A stretch of DNA of 42,096 nt from CAZISM01 sp964541895 (GTDB taxonomy: Bacteria; Zhuqueibacterota; Zhuqueibacteria; Residuimicrobiales; Residuimicrobiaceae): the NCBI GenBank assembly GCA_964541895.1, contig CAZISM010000041.1:1-42096 (forward strand). Reading direction: 5' to 3'. Shown piece after piece: positions 9,255-18,737 of the stretch (its first letter is position 1; each line of letters begins with the position of its first letter). A program made the translations under genes and the position numbers. The notes below the pieces were generated by a model. The model had not been told where the DNA came from, ran no database searches, and saw only the letters and a program-made list of their open reading frames with translations.

Positions 9255-9313
9255 CACAATAATCGCCGTGTTTTGTGTCCAGGAAGTTATATTTAGCGCA
9301 AAAAGCTTATGAC

Positions 9314-9342
9314 ATGTCCGACACCTCCCGGGTTTCGGACAT
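9314..9342 (+). repeat. Second 8-bp inverted repeat upstream of GH9
   Basis: ATGTCCGA (9314-9321) and TCGGACAT (9335-9342) flank a GC-rich 13-nt loop. It lies 57 nt before the GH9 start and could be a leader hairpin or a dyad operator. Together with 9234-9254 it marks a boundary between the cytoplasmic phosphorylase genes and the exported GH9 gene. Confidence 0.35.
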
Positions 9343-9398
9343 CTGGTTCCGGTTCATCCGGGCTGGATTATTATGAATCAAGAGGGAGACAAAATGCA

Positions 9399-12300
9399 AT
9401 GGTTAGAAAATGGACGTTTTTTACATTAATCTTTATCTTGTTGGGGTTGCGCCCGGAGCTGTATGCCGCCAAACTCGTCGCGATGCAGGTGGTGGATAAA
9501 GATTATCTGTCGCTTCATTTCAAGGACGGCATCGTCGTCTTTGTCGACGACAGCAAAGGCGCCAGAGCCTATACCGACCAAATCGATGCGGTCGACAACC
9601 GCGCCGTTTATTATGGCAAGGCTCTTGATGTAAGCAAAACCGCGGATGTGCGCAATTGGACGATCAAATCCGCGGATGACGCATCGTACGGATTGGCCGG
9701 AATCAACCCGACGGCCGTTTTCCGTAAAACCGGCGTCAACGGTATGTCCCAGGAACAGTGGGGATCCAACGACTGGAATTTCGATTACACGCTGGAGCAC
9801 GTTATCTATCTGCGCCTGCCGGCTTCGCTGCGGCAGGGCAAGTCCTATACGGTTGAAATCAATCCGGCCATCAATGCGGATACGACCTCTTCGAGCATCA
9901 CCTTTGATATTTTCACCTGCCCGTCAGAGGCGATTCATACCAATCTGGTGGGGTACTCCGCCAGTTCGCGGATCAAGGCGGCGGATTTATATCAGTTTCT
10001 CGGTGACGGCGGCAGCCGCGATTATTCCGCTTTTGCCGGCAATAAAGTGCATATATATAATGTCAAAACCGGAGCATCGCAGGTCGTCGGTTCGGTTGCC
10101 TTTTGGATGAAGGCAAAGCGGGAGAGTCAGCATAATCTGACCGGATCCGACGTGTGGAATGTGGATTTCACCGGCTTTCGGCAGAGCGGGACTTTTCGTC
10201 TGGCCGTGGAAGGCGTCGGTTGCAGCCGGGATTTTGACATTCGCGATGATGTTTATCACGACCCTTTTAAAGTCAGCGTGCTGGGTTATTTCTATATGCG
10301 CATCGGCCAGGACAATCTGAATATGTCGCCGGTACCGCGGCGACCGCTTTATATTCAGGCCAAGGATCCGGCAAACTGCAAAATTTTTGTTACCGACATG
10401 CATCCCTATCATTCGCAATGGGAAACCTTCGCCAGCGGAGATAAATGGGACCGGCCGGTAAACTGGAGCGTCTATAAAAAAGCCGGCAATCCCACCAATC
10501 CACGGGCCGTGGGCGGACACAGCGACGCATTGGACTGGGATCGTCATTTAGGCCATGTGGTGGACATTTATGATCTCTGTCTCGCCTATTTGGTCAGCGG
10601 CGGCGCCTTGAACGATGATGATTTGCGCATCGCCGAGAGCGGCAACACCATTCCCGATCTGCTGGATGAAGCCAGAAACGAGGTGGATTTCTGGTTGAAT
10701 CTGCGCTATGACGGCGGCTACTCCCATGGCCTCACCAATCCGGACGCCAACAATGCTTTGTACCAGGCGGACAATACGCCGATTGCCGCTTGGGCTAATG
10801 CGCTCAACAGCGCCATGCTCGCCGACTGTTTTCAACTGGCCGGTCGAAACGATCTCCAGCAGGTCTATCAGGACTCTGCCTTGATCGCCTTCCGCTACGC
10901 CGACTCGTTGCCGGACAAGATGCTGGAACGGAGGGAGGAAGGAATACGNNNNNNNNNNNNNNNNNNNNNNNNNNNNNNNNNNNNNNNNNNNNNNNNNNNN
11001 NNNNNNNNNNNNNNNNNNNNNNNNNNNNNNNNNNNNNNNNNNNNNNNNGCTACGCCGACTCGTTGCCGGACAAGATGCTGGAACGGAGGGAGGAAGGAAT
11101 ACGTGGCGTTGATTTCAAAATGATGGCCGCGGCTTTTCTCTACAACCTGACCGGCGATATAAGGTATGAAGAGATAATGAAAAATTCATGCATGATCACC
11201 GGTCCCCATTCCGCTGTGTATCAGCAGGGTTCCTACAATCAGCTCTGGGGTGTGGCCGCCTACCTGTTGACCAGGCGGCCAATTCATTATCCGGATCTAT
11301 ACGCATGGATGAAATCAGCGCTGATCGCGGAAGCCAAGGTCATGGAATCGGATCGCGTGCGCCAGCGTCCCTCGCGGCGAGGTTACAGCGACGAACAGGC
11401 CTGGTGGCAGACCAATCAGGACATGCCCAGAACCATACTGGCGCATGCAGTGTCCGACCACGCCGGAGATCGCATGACTTTTCTGGATGCGCTGCTGCTG
11501 GAAGCCGATTGGGGCCTGGGGCGCAATCCCATCAACATCATTCAAATGACCACCGCTACTACTGAACTCGCGGCGAAACGGAGTATTGAAAACTGTTATA
11601 CCTCCGGACGCAATGACGGCGCAGCGGGCTTGCATCCGGGACACACGCCCTATCTGAATACCGAAAGCTGGGGCGGAGAGATGGCCGGCAGCAATCCGAG
11701 CAAGGTGCTGGTCAAGTTCTATCCGCCCATCGCTCAATGGCCTCACGCCGCCAAATATATCAATACCCGGTATATGTGGGCGCATTCGGAATTTACCCCG
11801 CGCCAGACCATGCGGGGAAAGCTGCTGCTCTATGCCTATCTGTACAGCCTGTCAAAGTCCGGCGGTGTGGCGCAACCGACGCTCATCGCCGATGCCGGGC
11901 CGGATCAGCGCATCGTCGATGAGGATAACGACGGCAAAGCGCAGGTTGTTCTGGACGGTTCAAAGAGCTATTCCAGCGCCGGCGATAGTATCCGTTATCA
12001 GTGGCGTCTGAACAACGTCGTAATCGATTCCGCTAAAACCGTCGCGCTGGAGCTGCGTCACGGTATATTTGAATTTATTCTGCACATTACCGACAGCCGG
12101 AATTTCAGCAGCCGGGATACTGTAAAAATTGAAATCGTTTCCGCGCTCACCGGCAAGGAGCCGGATTATGGTTTTGAAACGTCCGCGCAATACCGCGATT
12201 GGCTTGCGGAAAATTTCAGCACCGTCGGCGGCGCGCCGGTAGCCGGCCACAGCCAGGATCGGGCCCGTACCGGCAAATACAGTTTTAAAATCACGGCCAA

Positions 12301-12970
12301 TTTCTCCGCCGGATCGGAGCATGCGCTGCGACGGAACTATTCGCTTCCCGTCGGCGTCACCTCGCTGATTTACCATGTCTGGGTGCCAAAGGCTTTGGTC
12401 GATTCGGCCAAAGCTGTTGAAACGCGGGACCCGGTTCGTGTCGGCGGCATCCAGAACTATTTAATGCACAACGGCTGGAAATGGGTGAGCCAATGGTTCA
12501 GTATGAAAGACCTGAAGGGTGATGACTGGAATGAACTGGAGCTCTTAATTCCCGCCGCCGTAAACAATTCATTGGTACAATCCTTCGGCGTATCCTTTAA
12601 AACGCTGGACATCAACGCCGGAAACATCAGCGTCTGCATCGATGATGTTTATTTTGTCAAAAAAACCACCGCGGTTGAGGATGCCGCCATCGCCTCTGCC
12701 ATTCCCGCAGATTTCAGGCTATATGGCAACCACCCAAATCCGTTCAACCCGACCACGATGATTCGCTACGATTTGCCCAGCAGTGCGCCGGTAAAAATCG
12801 TCGTTTATGACGTTATCGGCCGTACTGTGCAGACGCTGGTGAATGAGTTTAAAGCCGCCGGCAACCATGAGACCATCTTTAACGGCCTCTCCGCAGCCGG
12901 CGGCCTCTATCTCTACAGCATGGAAGCGGGCGCTTTCCGGGATATGAAAAAAATGTTATTGATAAAATGA
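9399..12970 (+). CDS. GH9 cellulase-like enzyme, multidomain, secreted by type IX system (one gene across a false gap)
   Basis: Collapsing the identical 55-bp flanks of the N run (10894-10948 and 11049-11103) gives one continuous frame of 3417 nt, 1138 residues. In order it has a signal peptide (1-25), an Ig-like CelD_N domain (about 165-290), a GH9 (alpha/alpha)6 barrel (about 295-770) with Asp376 and Asp379 in SDALDWD at the DAGD position and Glu746 (HSEFTP) as candidate acid, a PKD-like domain (about 775-860), a jelly-roll domain resembling a carbohydrate-binding module (about 865-1040), and a C-terminal sorting domain with HPNPFNPTT and KKMLLIK. GH9 enzymes cleave beta-1,4-glucans and related polymers outside the cell. 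ATG 9399 is chosen for GGGAG about 12 nt upstream and the leader. DALD in place of DAGD is unusual, but both acids are kept. Confidence 0.9.
10894..10948 (+). repeat. 55-bp duplicated contig end (left copy)
   Basis: These 55 bases are identical to 11049-11103 and end exactly at the N run. The copy is an unmerged contig overlap and not a biological repeat, because removing it together with the Ns restores the GH9 frame. Confidence 0.95.
10949..11048. other. Assembly gap (100 N), false
   Basis: This is a placeholder between two contigs that in fact overlap by 55 bp. No sequence is missing here if the overlap is real: the joined length 1550+1867 nt is divisible by three and the protein reads through without interruption. 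Confidence 0.9.
11049..11103 (+). repeat. 55-bp duplicated contig end (right copy)
   Basis: Identical to 10894-10948 and starting exactly at the end of the N run; see the left copy for the interpretation. Confidence 0.95.
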
Positions 12971-12976
12971 GAGGGT

Positions 12977-14206
12977 ATGAATAATTACCACACTGACCAT
13001 CACGTGCTTCGCGAGCTTGCCTGGCGCGTGGCTGAAATCGCCGCTCTGCCTAGGCAGCAGGAGACCATCGCCCTATGGAAAGCGCACAACGCTCTTAAAC
13101 CCTTGCGGCCGATGGTGATGATCGATCAGATTCCCTGGCATGAGATGAACGTGAACGACGAACTGACTCTCTGCTGTCAGGACCCTTTCTGCCAAAAATT
13201 AGAAACCGATCTGCGGCGGACATTGTATCGATGGCGGCACATGGCCGTTGATTTTGTCGTCGAGCCGTTCGTGCGCGTGGACAAAGCGATCCAATCTACC
13301 GGATATGGCGTGCAAACCACCGATGAAACCGCGGTGCTGGATCCGCAAAACGATGTGGTCGGCCACCGCTACATCGATCAATTGCCTCAGGCAAAAGATA
13401 TCGAGAAAATTCACGCGCCGGAGATCAGGCTCGACGAACGTGCTACGCTGGAAGCCGAAGAACGCAGCCACGACATTTTCGACGGCATTCTCGATGTCTA
13501 CCTGCAGGGCGTCACGCCGGTGTTTGCGCCCTGGGACATCATCGTGCAATGGCGTAATCCAGAGACGCTGTTATATGACATGATCGACCGTCCTGAATTT
13601 TTGCATCAAATAGCCCGGCGACTCTTGCAGGCCCAATTGGGTATGCTGGAGCAGATGGAAAGCAGTGGATTGCTCGGCGGCCGGCAGAGCTGGATTCACT
13701 GCACCGGCGCGTTCACCGACGAATTGAACCATAATCCGGACCGGCCGCAGGCAAAGGATTTATGGACTTTTGGCATGTCGCAGATGTTTTCCACGCTGTC
13801 GCCGGTTATGCACGAAGAGTTTGAGCATCCGTATCTGGCACCCTGGTTCCAACGATTCGGCCTGGCGTATTATGGCTGTTGCGAGCCTCTGGACGCCAAA
13901 GTCGCCATGATCCGGCGGTTGCCGAACGTGCGCAAAGTGTCCATGAGTCCGTGGGTGGAGGTAGAGCGCGGAGCGCAACAACTGGGCCGTGATTACGTCT
14001 TCTCGCGCAAACCCAGCCCTGCTTTGCTTGCTCGCGACGAGTGGCGGCCGGACCTGGTCACCCAGGATTTGCTCGCTGCGCAGGACGCGTGTCGCCGCCA
14101 TGGTTGTCCGCTGGAATTCATCCTCAAAGACATCAGCACGGTGCATTATCAGCCGCAGCGGCTGTGGGAATGGTCCGATATCGCCACGCGAGTCGCGTGC
14201 GGCTAG
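12977..14206 (+). CDS. UroD-superfamily protein, possible corrinoid-type methyltransferase
   Basis: The 409-residue protein has the overall look of the uroporphyrinogen decarboxylase / MtaA-CmuA superfamily found in anaerobes. Candidate metal-ligand or active-site stretches are WIHCTGAF (about residue 255) and YGCCEPLDAK (about 300), followed by a RKVSMSPW strand that matches the family barrel. True HemE proteins are shorter, about 350 residues, and start differently, so haem synthesis is unlikely. Known relatives transfer methyl groups to or from corrinoid proteins or coenzyme M. Here it starts 6 bp after the GH9 stop with GAGAGG just upstream, so it is co-transcribed with a cellulase. A role in removing methyl groups from O-methylated sugars is my inference; no corrinoid protein is visible in the window. 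Confidence 0.75.
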   Translation: MNNYHTDHHVLRELAWRVAEIAALPRQQETIALWKAHNALKPLRPMVMIDQIPWHEMNVNDELTLCCQDPFCQKLETDLRRTLYRWRHMAVDFVVEPFVRVDKAIQSTGYGVQTTDETAVLDPQNDVVGHRYIDQLPQAKDIEKIHAPEIRLDERATLEAEERSHDIFDGILDVYLQGVTPVFAPWDIIVQWRNPETLLYDMIDRPEFLHQIARRLLQAQLGMLEQMESSGLLGGRQSWIHCTGAFTDELNHNPDRPQAKDLWTFGMSQMFSTLSPVMHEEFEHPYLAPWFQRFGLAYYGCCEPLDAKVAMIRRLPNVRKVSMSPWVEVERGAQQLGRDYVFSRKPSPALLARDEWRPDLVTQDLLAAQDACRRHGCPLEFILKDISTVHYQPQRLWEWSDIATRVACG

Positions 14207-14281
14207 AGGCACAGCGGCAAAACAACCGAAATCGTGAGATTGATGTTAATTAAAACATTTCCATACGCGGAATTTAAAAAA

Positions 14282-16132
14282 ATGAAAATAATGATCTTGT
14301 TCGTTCTATTAGCTCTTGCCGGAAAACTCGTCGCACAGCCGCTCGGTGAATTGGCCACCTCGCAGCTCGGCTTTCGCCCGGAATCTCCCAAAACGGTTAC
14401 GTTCTGGATAAAGAATGCGGGAAAAACGCCATTGCCCGGCCAGATACCGTTCTATATCACCAGGGTCGGCGGCCGTTTGCAACGTACGCCCGGACCGGCG
14501 CAGGATAAAGTCTGGCAGACGGTTCCATTCCGTTTTCCTATTGATATCGATAAGGGTCGATATGTACAGCCCGGAGCGGGCGCACTGTATGAAGGTATAC
14601 TGCGGAGAAAAGAGACGGAGTGGGGCGTTTTTTGGCAGGGGCATTTCGATGATTTTACGACCGAGGGCGTATATCAAATCGAGTGTGAATACGCTTTCAC
14701 GCCGCCCTTTGCCATCGAAACACGGCTCTATGAACGGCTCGAACGCAGCTTTCTGAGTTTTTTGCAAAATCAGCGTTCCGGTGTGGATATTCCCGGCGTT
14801 CGGCCGATGCTGCATACCGACGACGGACAACTCGACTCGGACAGCACCTTTTGGCCGGCCGCTGGCGGCTGGTACGACGCCGGTGACTGGCGCAAATGGT
14901 TGTCGCTCACCCAGGGCAATCTCGAAGCGCTGATTTTGCTGATAAAAAACGGACATCCGGTCTTTCAAAGCCAGGCGCGTGACGAACTGCATTGGGGCAA
15001 CCAATATTTCCAGCGTATGATAGCCGATGACGGCCTGGTATTTGAAGATGTCGGCGGCGGAGAACTCCGCTATGGGTATACCTATGAAGACGGCTGGTGG
15101 GTTGAGAACCATCCCGGATGCATCGCCAACAATTCCAAGGACGACACCGACGGCATACCCGCTACCGGCGACGAGCGATTGATCCGTGTCCATTACAATC
15201 CATTGGTGCAGTTCCAGTTCGCACGGTTTCAAATGGCGTCCATGCAGGTGGTTGAACCGCATGAAAAGGGCCTGTGCTTCTATTTGGCGGAAAAGGCGTG
15301 GAAATACGGACAAGCACACAATGCCGACCGGCGCACGCTTTTTGTCGCTGAAGAGTTGCTGGCTGCCTGCGAATTATATCAAGGTCACAGCAAGCTGATT
15401 AACAGGGAGAACATTGAGGCACTGGTGGTGGAATTGTTGGCTCGACAGGAAATAAATCCTTCAGGGTTGAGCGGCTATTTTATGGAACAGGATCATCGTG
15501 ACGGGTTCCGTTCCATCGCTTTTTCTTGCGAGCCCGCGTTGGCCCTGTTACGCTTCCAGGAGATGAACCTGCCCAGTTCGAATGAGCTGCACGTCAAAGT
15601 GTCGGCGGCGCTGCACGAATACGCTGACAAATATCTGCTGGCCGATGCGGCGAGCAATATTTTTTCCTACACACCCTATGGCGTGTATGTAGATCCGCCG
15701 TATCCCGGGCAGCAAAAATTTCGCTCTACAGGGGTTCAAAATCGGTTCGTGCGTTCCTTTATTCACCTTTATGCGGTCAGGCCGATGCCCCACGGCTGCG
15801 GTGGTGTGCTGATGGCCCAGGCCTATTTTCTGGCCAAGGCGGGTAAATTGCTAAATCACCCCGAATATTCGACGCAGGCTGAAAAGATGATCCAGTGGAC
15901 CACGGGTCATAATCCCGCTGCGCTTTGTTTGGCCATGGGCGTCGGTTTTCGCCATCCGGTTCCCGCTCATTTTGCAGCCTATAAAATTCCTGACGCCATG
16001 GTGGTCGGTTTTCTGGGCCGCGCCGATGATACACCCTATCAGGAAACCTCAAATGTGGTGGAATGGAGTACCCAGGAGCAATGGGATGTTCCGTTCGCTT
16101 ATACCGTCGCTGCCGTTGCCTGGTTGAAATAG
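14282..16132 (+). CDS. GH9 family glycoside hydrolase (second), secreted
   Basis: This 616-residue protein is an endoglucanase-type GH9. An N-terminal Ig-like CelD_N domain (about 20-150, with ATSQLGFRP) precedes the (alpha/alpha)6 barrel. GGWYDAGDWRKW contains the catalytic pair Asp199 and Asp202. TGHNPAALCLAMG with a following FRHPVPAH segment is the substrate-binding region, and Glu594 or Glu599 near the end (VVEWSTQEQW) is the likely proton donor. The protein ends right after the barrel, so it lacks the sorting domain of the first GH9. It should be periplasmic or secreted by another route. The start is a choice: ATG 14282 gives a clean signal peptide (MKIMILFVLLALAG) but only a weak ribosome-binding site; ATG 14243 or GTG 14234 are alternatives. 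Confidence 0.88.
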   Translation: MKIMILFVLLALAGKLVAQPLGELATSQLGFRPESPKTVTFWIKNAGKTPLPGQIPFYITRVGGRLQRTPGPAQDKVWQTVPFRFPIDIDKGRYVQPGAGALYEGILRRKETEWGVFWQGHFDDFTTEGVYQIECEYAFTPPFAIETRLYERLERSFLSFLQNQRSGVDIPGVRPMLHTDDGQLDSDSTFWPAAGGWYDAGDWRKWLSLTQGNLEALILLIKNGHPVFQSQARDELHWGNQYFQRMIADDGLVFEDVGGGELRYGYTYEDGWWVENHPGCIANNSKDDTDGIPATGDERLIRVHYNPLVQFQFARFQMASMQVVEPHEKGLCFYLAEKAWKYGQAHNADRRTLFVAEELLAACELYQGHSKLINRENIEALVVELLARQEINPSGLSGYFMEQDHRDGFRSIAFSCEPALALLRFQEMNLPSSNELHVKVSAALHEYADKYLLADAASNIFSYTPYGVYVDPPYPGQQKFRSTGVQNRFVRSFIHLYAVRPMPHGCGGVLMAQAYFLAKAGKLLNHPEYSTQAEKMIQWTTGHNPAALCLAMGVGFRHPVPAHFAAYKIPDAMVVGFLGRADDTPYQETSNVVEWSTQEQWDVPFAYTVAAVAWLK

Positions 16133-16192
16133 AGTACTATTGACAGAGCCAGTTATGATTTTGCTCCGCTGCACTCTCGCATATTTTTTTTG

Positions 16193-16221
16193 TTGACTTT
16201 TATGTGTCGTAATGCTAGTTT
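16193..16221 (+). promoter_or_regulatory. Candidate sigma-70-type promoter
   Basis: TTGACT (16193-16198), a 17-bp spacer and TAGTTT (16216-16221) lie in a T-rich stretch 135 bp before the second UroD-like gene. The -35 is good (5 of 6) and the -10 is poor (3 of 6). The overlapping dyad at 16218-16231 suggests a regulated promoter. Confidence 0.4.
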
Positions 16222-16231
16222 GTACGCAAAC
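16218..16231 (+). promoter_or_regulatory. Candidate operator dyad GTTTG-N4-CAAAC
   Basis: GTTTG (16218-16222) and CAAAC (16227-16231) are perfect inverted arms around TACG, overlapping the -10 of the candidate promoter. Size and position suit a LacI- or GntR-family repressor site, but no such regulator gene is in the window. Confidence 0.35.
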
Positions 16232-16355
16232 AGGAAACAAGATAAAGAGTGTAGATTGAGCCTCTGGTTCGCTGCACGGGTAAAGGGTTGAATCCGAGCA
16301 ACCGATTTTCGCACTTTCACCAACACGCTGATTTCTTGACAGGGTAGGTGCAAGT

Positions 16356-17483
16356 TTGACTTTCAGAGAAAGATATCTGGCCACACTGACCTTTGGTCAA
16401 TCCGATCGAGTTCCATTTGAGCCGGGCGAGCCCAGAGAAAAAACGCTCAAGCGGTGGTGGAGCGAAGGATTGCCGAAGCAGGGGCACTGGTTTGACCACT
16501 TGTGCGCCGAGGTCGGGATTCAGCCGTTGCAGCCGCATCAACTGATGATTCAGCCGGATGTCAATTTCCGCATGCACCCACTCTTTGAAGAAAAAGTGCT
16601 GGAACACCGGGACGGCCATTACATCGTCCAGGACTGGATGGGCAATATCACGGAAATCTCCGACGAATACGATTATACCTATATCAGAAGTCCAAAGGAT
16701 TTTGTCACCCGTCGCTGGCTGAAATTTCCGGTACAGACCAGAGCCGATTTCGAAGAGATGAAAAAGCGCTATAATGCGGACGATCCCTGCCGCTATCCGC
16801 CGGATTTCAAAGAGCGGGTGCAACGTCTGCGGCAACGGGATTACATCGTGACCATCAGTTTCTCCGGCCCGTTTTGGCAGCTGCGCGAGTGGTGTGGCTT
16901 TGAGCCGTTGTGCATGCTCATGGTCGAAGATCCGGAATTTGTGCTGGAGATGATCCACTTCTGGACGAACTTTGTCAGCCGCACCATGGAGCGGGTATTG
17001 GCAGCGGGCATCGTTGACCGCTTTGCCGTCAGTGAAGATATGGCTTACAAAGAAAAAAGTATGATCAGTCCGGCCATGACACGAAAATTTCTGTTGCCGG
17101 CCTGGTCACGTTGGATTGAACAGGGCAAACAGGCGGGCGTGCTTTTGTTCGACATGGACTCGGACGGTCGCATTGACGAACTCATTCCCGTCTGGCTGGA
17201 AGCCGGATTTAACGTATGCGATCCCATTGAAGTGGCGGCGGGCTGTGATATCCAGGAGTATCGACGCCTCTTTGGCCGGCGCATGGCCTATCGCCAGGGG
17301 GTGGACAAGCGCTGCATTGCCAAAGGCGGCAAAAGCATTGAAGATGAAATCCATCGCCTCAGCGGCGTCATCAAAGAGGGCGGCTACATACCCGGCTGCG
17401 ATCACGGCGTACCCCATGATATTTCCTGGCCCGATTTCATTCGCTACGCCACGTTGCTGGCGGATGTGACCGGGTGGCTGTAA
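16356..17483 (+). CDS. UroD-superfamily protein (second), possible methyltransferase
   Basis: The 375-residue protein opens with a typical UroD-like N-terminus (FRERYLATLTFGQSDRVPFEPGE). The family's later elements are a DMDSDGRIDELIP segment where relatives usually have a metal-binding His, then NVCDPIEVAAGCDIQEY, and MAYRQGVDKR near the end. The start codon is TTG 16356, with AGGTG about 7 nt upstream. It is only distantly like the other UroD-like protein at 12977, so they are not a recent duplication. Haem-pathway HemE is unlikely given the altered motifs and the glycoside-hydrolase surroundings. It may act on a small methylated or carboxylated metabolite released from the polymer. That is inference from context only. 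Confidence 0.75.
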   Translation: MTFRERYLATLTFGQSDRVPFEPGEPREKTLKRWWSEGLPKQGHWFDHLCAEVGIQPLQPHQLMIQPDVNFRMHPLFEEKVLEHRDGHYIVQDWMGNITEISDEYDYTYIRSPKDFVTRRWLKFPVQTRADFEEMKKRYNADDPCRYPPDFKERVQRLRQRDYIVTISFSGPFWQLREWCGFEPLCMLMVEDPEFVLEMIHFWTNFVSRTMERVLAAGIVDRFAVSEDMAYKEKSMISPAMTRKFLLPAWSRWIEQGKQAGVLLFDMDSDGRIDELIPVWLEAGFNVCDPIEVAAGCDIQEYRRLFGRRMAYRQGVDKRCIAKGGKSIEDEIHRLSGVIKEGGYIPGCDHGVPHDISWPDFIRYATLLADVTGWL

Positions 17484-17508
17484 ACGGGATCGCATGCCTG
17501 GAGGCCGT

Positions 17509-17748
17509 ATGTCCCCATTGCAAAGACCACACTGCCCCATGCCGGATTTTGTCAGAAAAGCGTTGCTGGAAGCGGACTTGATCTCAGCGTACGAGGCCAG
17601 GCCGCCCTATCAGCAGAATGATTACATCGGCTGGATCACGCGCGCCAGGCGGGTAGAGACCAGACAGAAACGGTTGCAGCAGATGCTGGAGGCGTTGCAG
17701 GCCGGCAAGGCCTATATGAAGATGCCGTACCGTGCAAAGGGCATATGA
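17509..17748 (+). CDS. Stand-alone OmdA (YdeI/OmpD-associated) domain protein
   Basis: The 79-residue protein matches the short conserved C-terminal region of YdeI/OmdA proteins: an LISAYEARPPYQQNDYIGWITRAR-like core with the ETRQKR element and an LQAGK-type end. In most genomes this stretch follows a larger DUF1801-like domain; here it stands alone. I chose ATG 17509 because GGAGG sits 4 nt upstream; ATG 17494 and ATG 17539 are alternatives. The function is not established beyond an association with stress and bacteriocin protection in enterobacteria. It is the last plus-strand gene before a convergent esterase. Confidence 0.6.
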   Translation: MSPLQRPHCPMPDFVRKALLEADLISAYEARPPYQQNDYIGWITRARRVETRQKRLQQMLEALQAGKAYMKMPYRAKGI

Positions 17749-17754
17749 CTCTTT

Positions 17755-17800
17755 GCATCCGGCACCCCCCGCGCAGCCTCGGCGGGGGATAGCGGGATGC
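17755..17800. terminator. Long GC-rich hairpin between convergent genes
   Basis: GCATCCGGCACCCCCCGC pairs imperfectly with GCGGGGGATAGCGGGATGC. It sits exactly between the OmdA stop and the esterase stop and could serve both strands, although no T-run follows on either side. Confidence 0.5.
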
Positions 17801-17807
17801 GCTGATC

Positions 17808-18737
17808 TCACCTTGCCAGATGTCTATTCCAGAACGCACAAATTTCATCCATCACTCTGGTGGCCTCCGGGAACAGTCCCGTGCACACCGGATAGCAATG
17901 GAACAGACCCTGGCCGATATTCAGGGTTACCTCCACGCCCGCCTGTTTGGCCTTTTCCGCAAACCCAACCGAGTCATCAAAAAGTATTTCCTGATCGCCG
18001 ACAGAAATATACAGGGGCGGCAGACCGTGCAGATCGCCGTATAGTGGCGAAATCCAGGGTTGTGTGGCGTTCTGGTCACCGACATAATGGTTGCTGAACG
18101 CGGTCCAGGTGCCTTGCGGCGACAGACAGGTTTTCGCATTGGTCTGGTAGGATCTCCCGGTGCATTGCAGATCCGTCCACGGCGACAAGACGGCGGCCGC
18201 CGCCGGCAGAGGGATTTTTTTGTCGCGCAGCGCGAGCAGGGTAGCCAGACAGAGACCACCGCCGGCCGAATCACCGGCAAAGACGACGTTGGCCGGGGAC
18301 ACGCCCTGTGCCAGCAGCCACTGATACGCCGAGATCGAGTCATCCAAAGCCGCCGGATAGCGATGCTCCGGCGCCAGTCGGTATTCGTACGATAAAGCCG
18401 CCAGGCCGCTGGCCTTGACGAACTTGCTGACGTGGATGCGGTGGTCGGAACAGGAGCCGGATACATAACCGCCGCCATGGATGAAAAAAATGACTTGTTC
18501 TTTTCCGGCTCCGCTCGGCAGAATCCACTCGGCCGTCAGACCGTTCGCTGTGACCGGCTCGACCTCGATCCCTTTGGGGAGATTGCCAAAACGTCTGGCG
18601 CCGGTCTCACATTGTTCGCGAAAGGTGATGATGGATTCATGTCGGCTCCAGTCCACAAGTTCGCGGTCTTTTTTTGAACCGAGACGGTTGCGATGTTTCA
18701 GGGCAAATAAAAATAAACGTGCTCGCAGGCTTGGCAT
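17808..18737 (-). CDS. Alpha/beta hydrolase, hormone-sensitive-lipase type esterase
   Basis: This is a serine esterase of the HSL (family IV) group. The oxyanion-hole motif HGGGYVSGS, the nucleophile elbow GDSAGGG, the acid residue in SVGDQEILFDDS and the His in GLFHCYP form a complete active site, in the usual order. I start it at ATG 18737 (309 residues, normal for the family), with GAGG about 10 nt upstream. The frame runs back to 18905, and ATG 18815 with AAGGA upstream is a possible longer start. There is no signal peptide, so it is cytoplasmic. Such enzymes remove acyl groups. Beside glycan-degrading genes it may deacetylate imported sugars, which is inference. Confidence 0.88.
   Translation of the reverse strand: MPSLRARLFLFALKHRNRLGSKKDRELVDWSRHESIITFREQCETGARRFGNLPKGIEVEPVTANGLTAEWILPSGAGKEQVIFFIHGGGYVSGSCSDHRIHVSKFVKASGLAALSYEYRLAPEHRYPAALDDSISAYQWLLAQGVSPANVVFAGDSAGGGLCLATLLALRDKKIPLPAAAAVLSPWTDLQCTGRSYQTNAKTCLSPQGTWTAFSNHYVGDQNATQPWISPLYGDLHGLPPLYISVGDQEILFDDSVGFAEKAKQAGVEVTLNIGQGLFHCYPVCTGLFPEATRVMDEICAFWNRHLAR

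Noticed and set aside
10894..11103. Direct 55-bp repeat as a biological duplication
   Set aside because: Both copies abut the N run exactly, and the same length recurs at 21365-21574, so an assembly overlap explains it.
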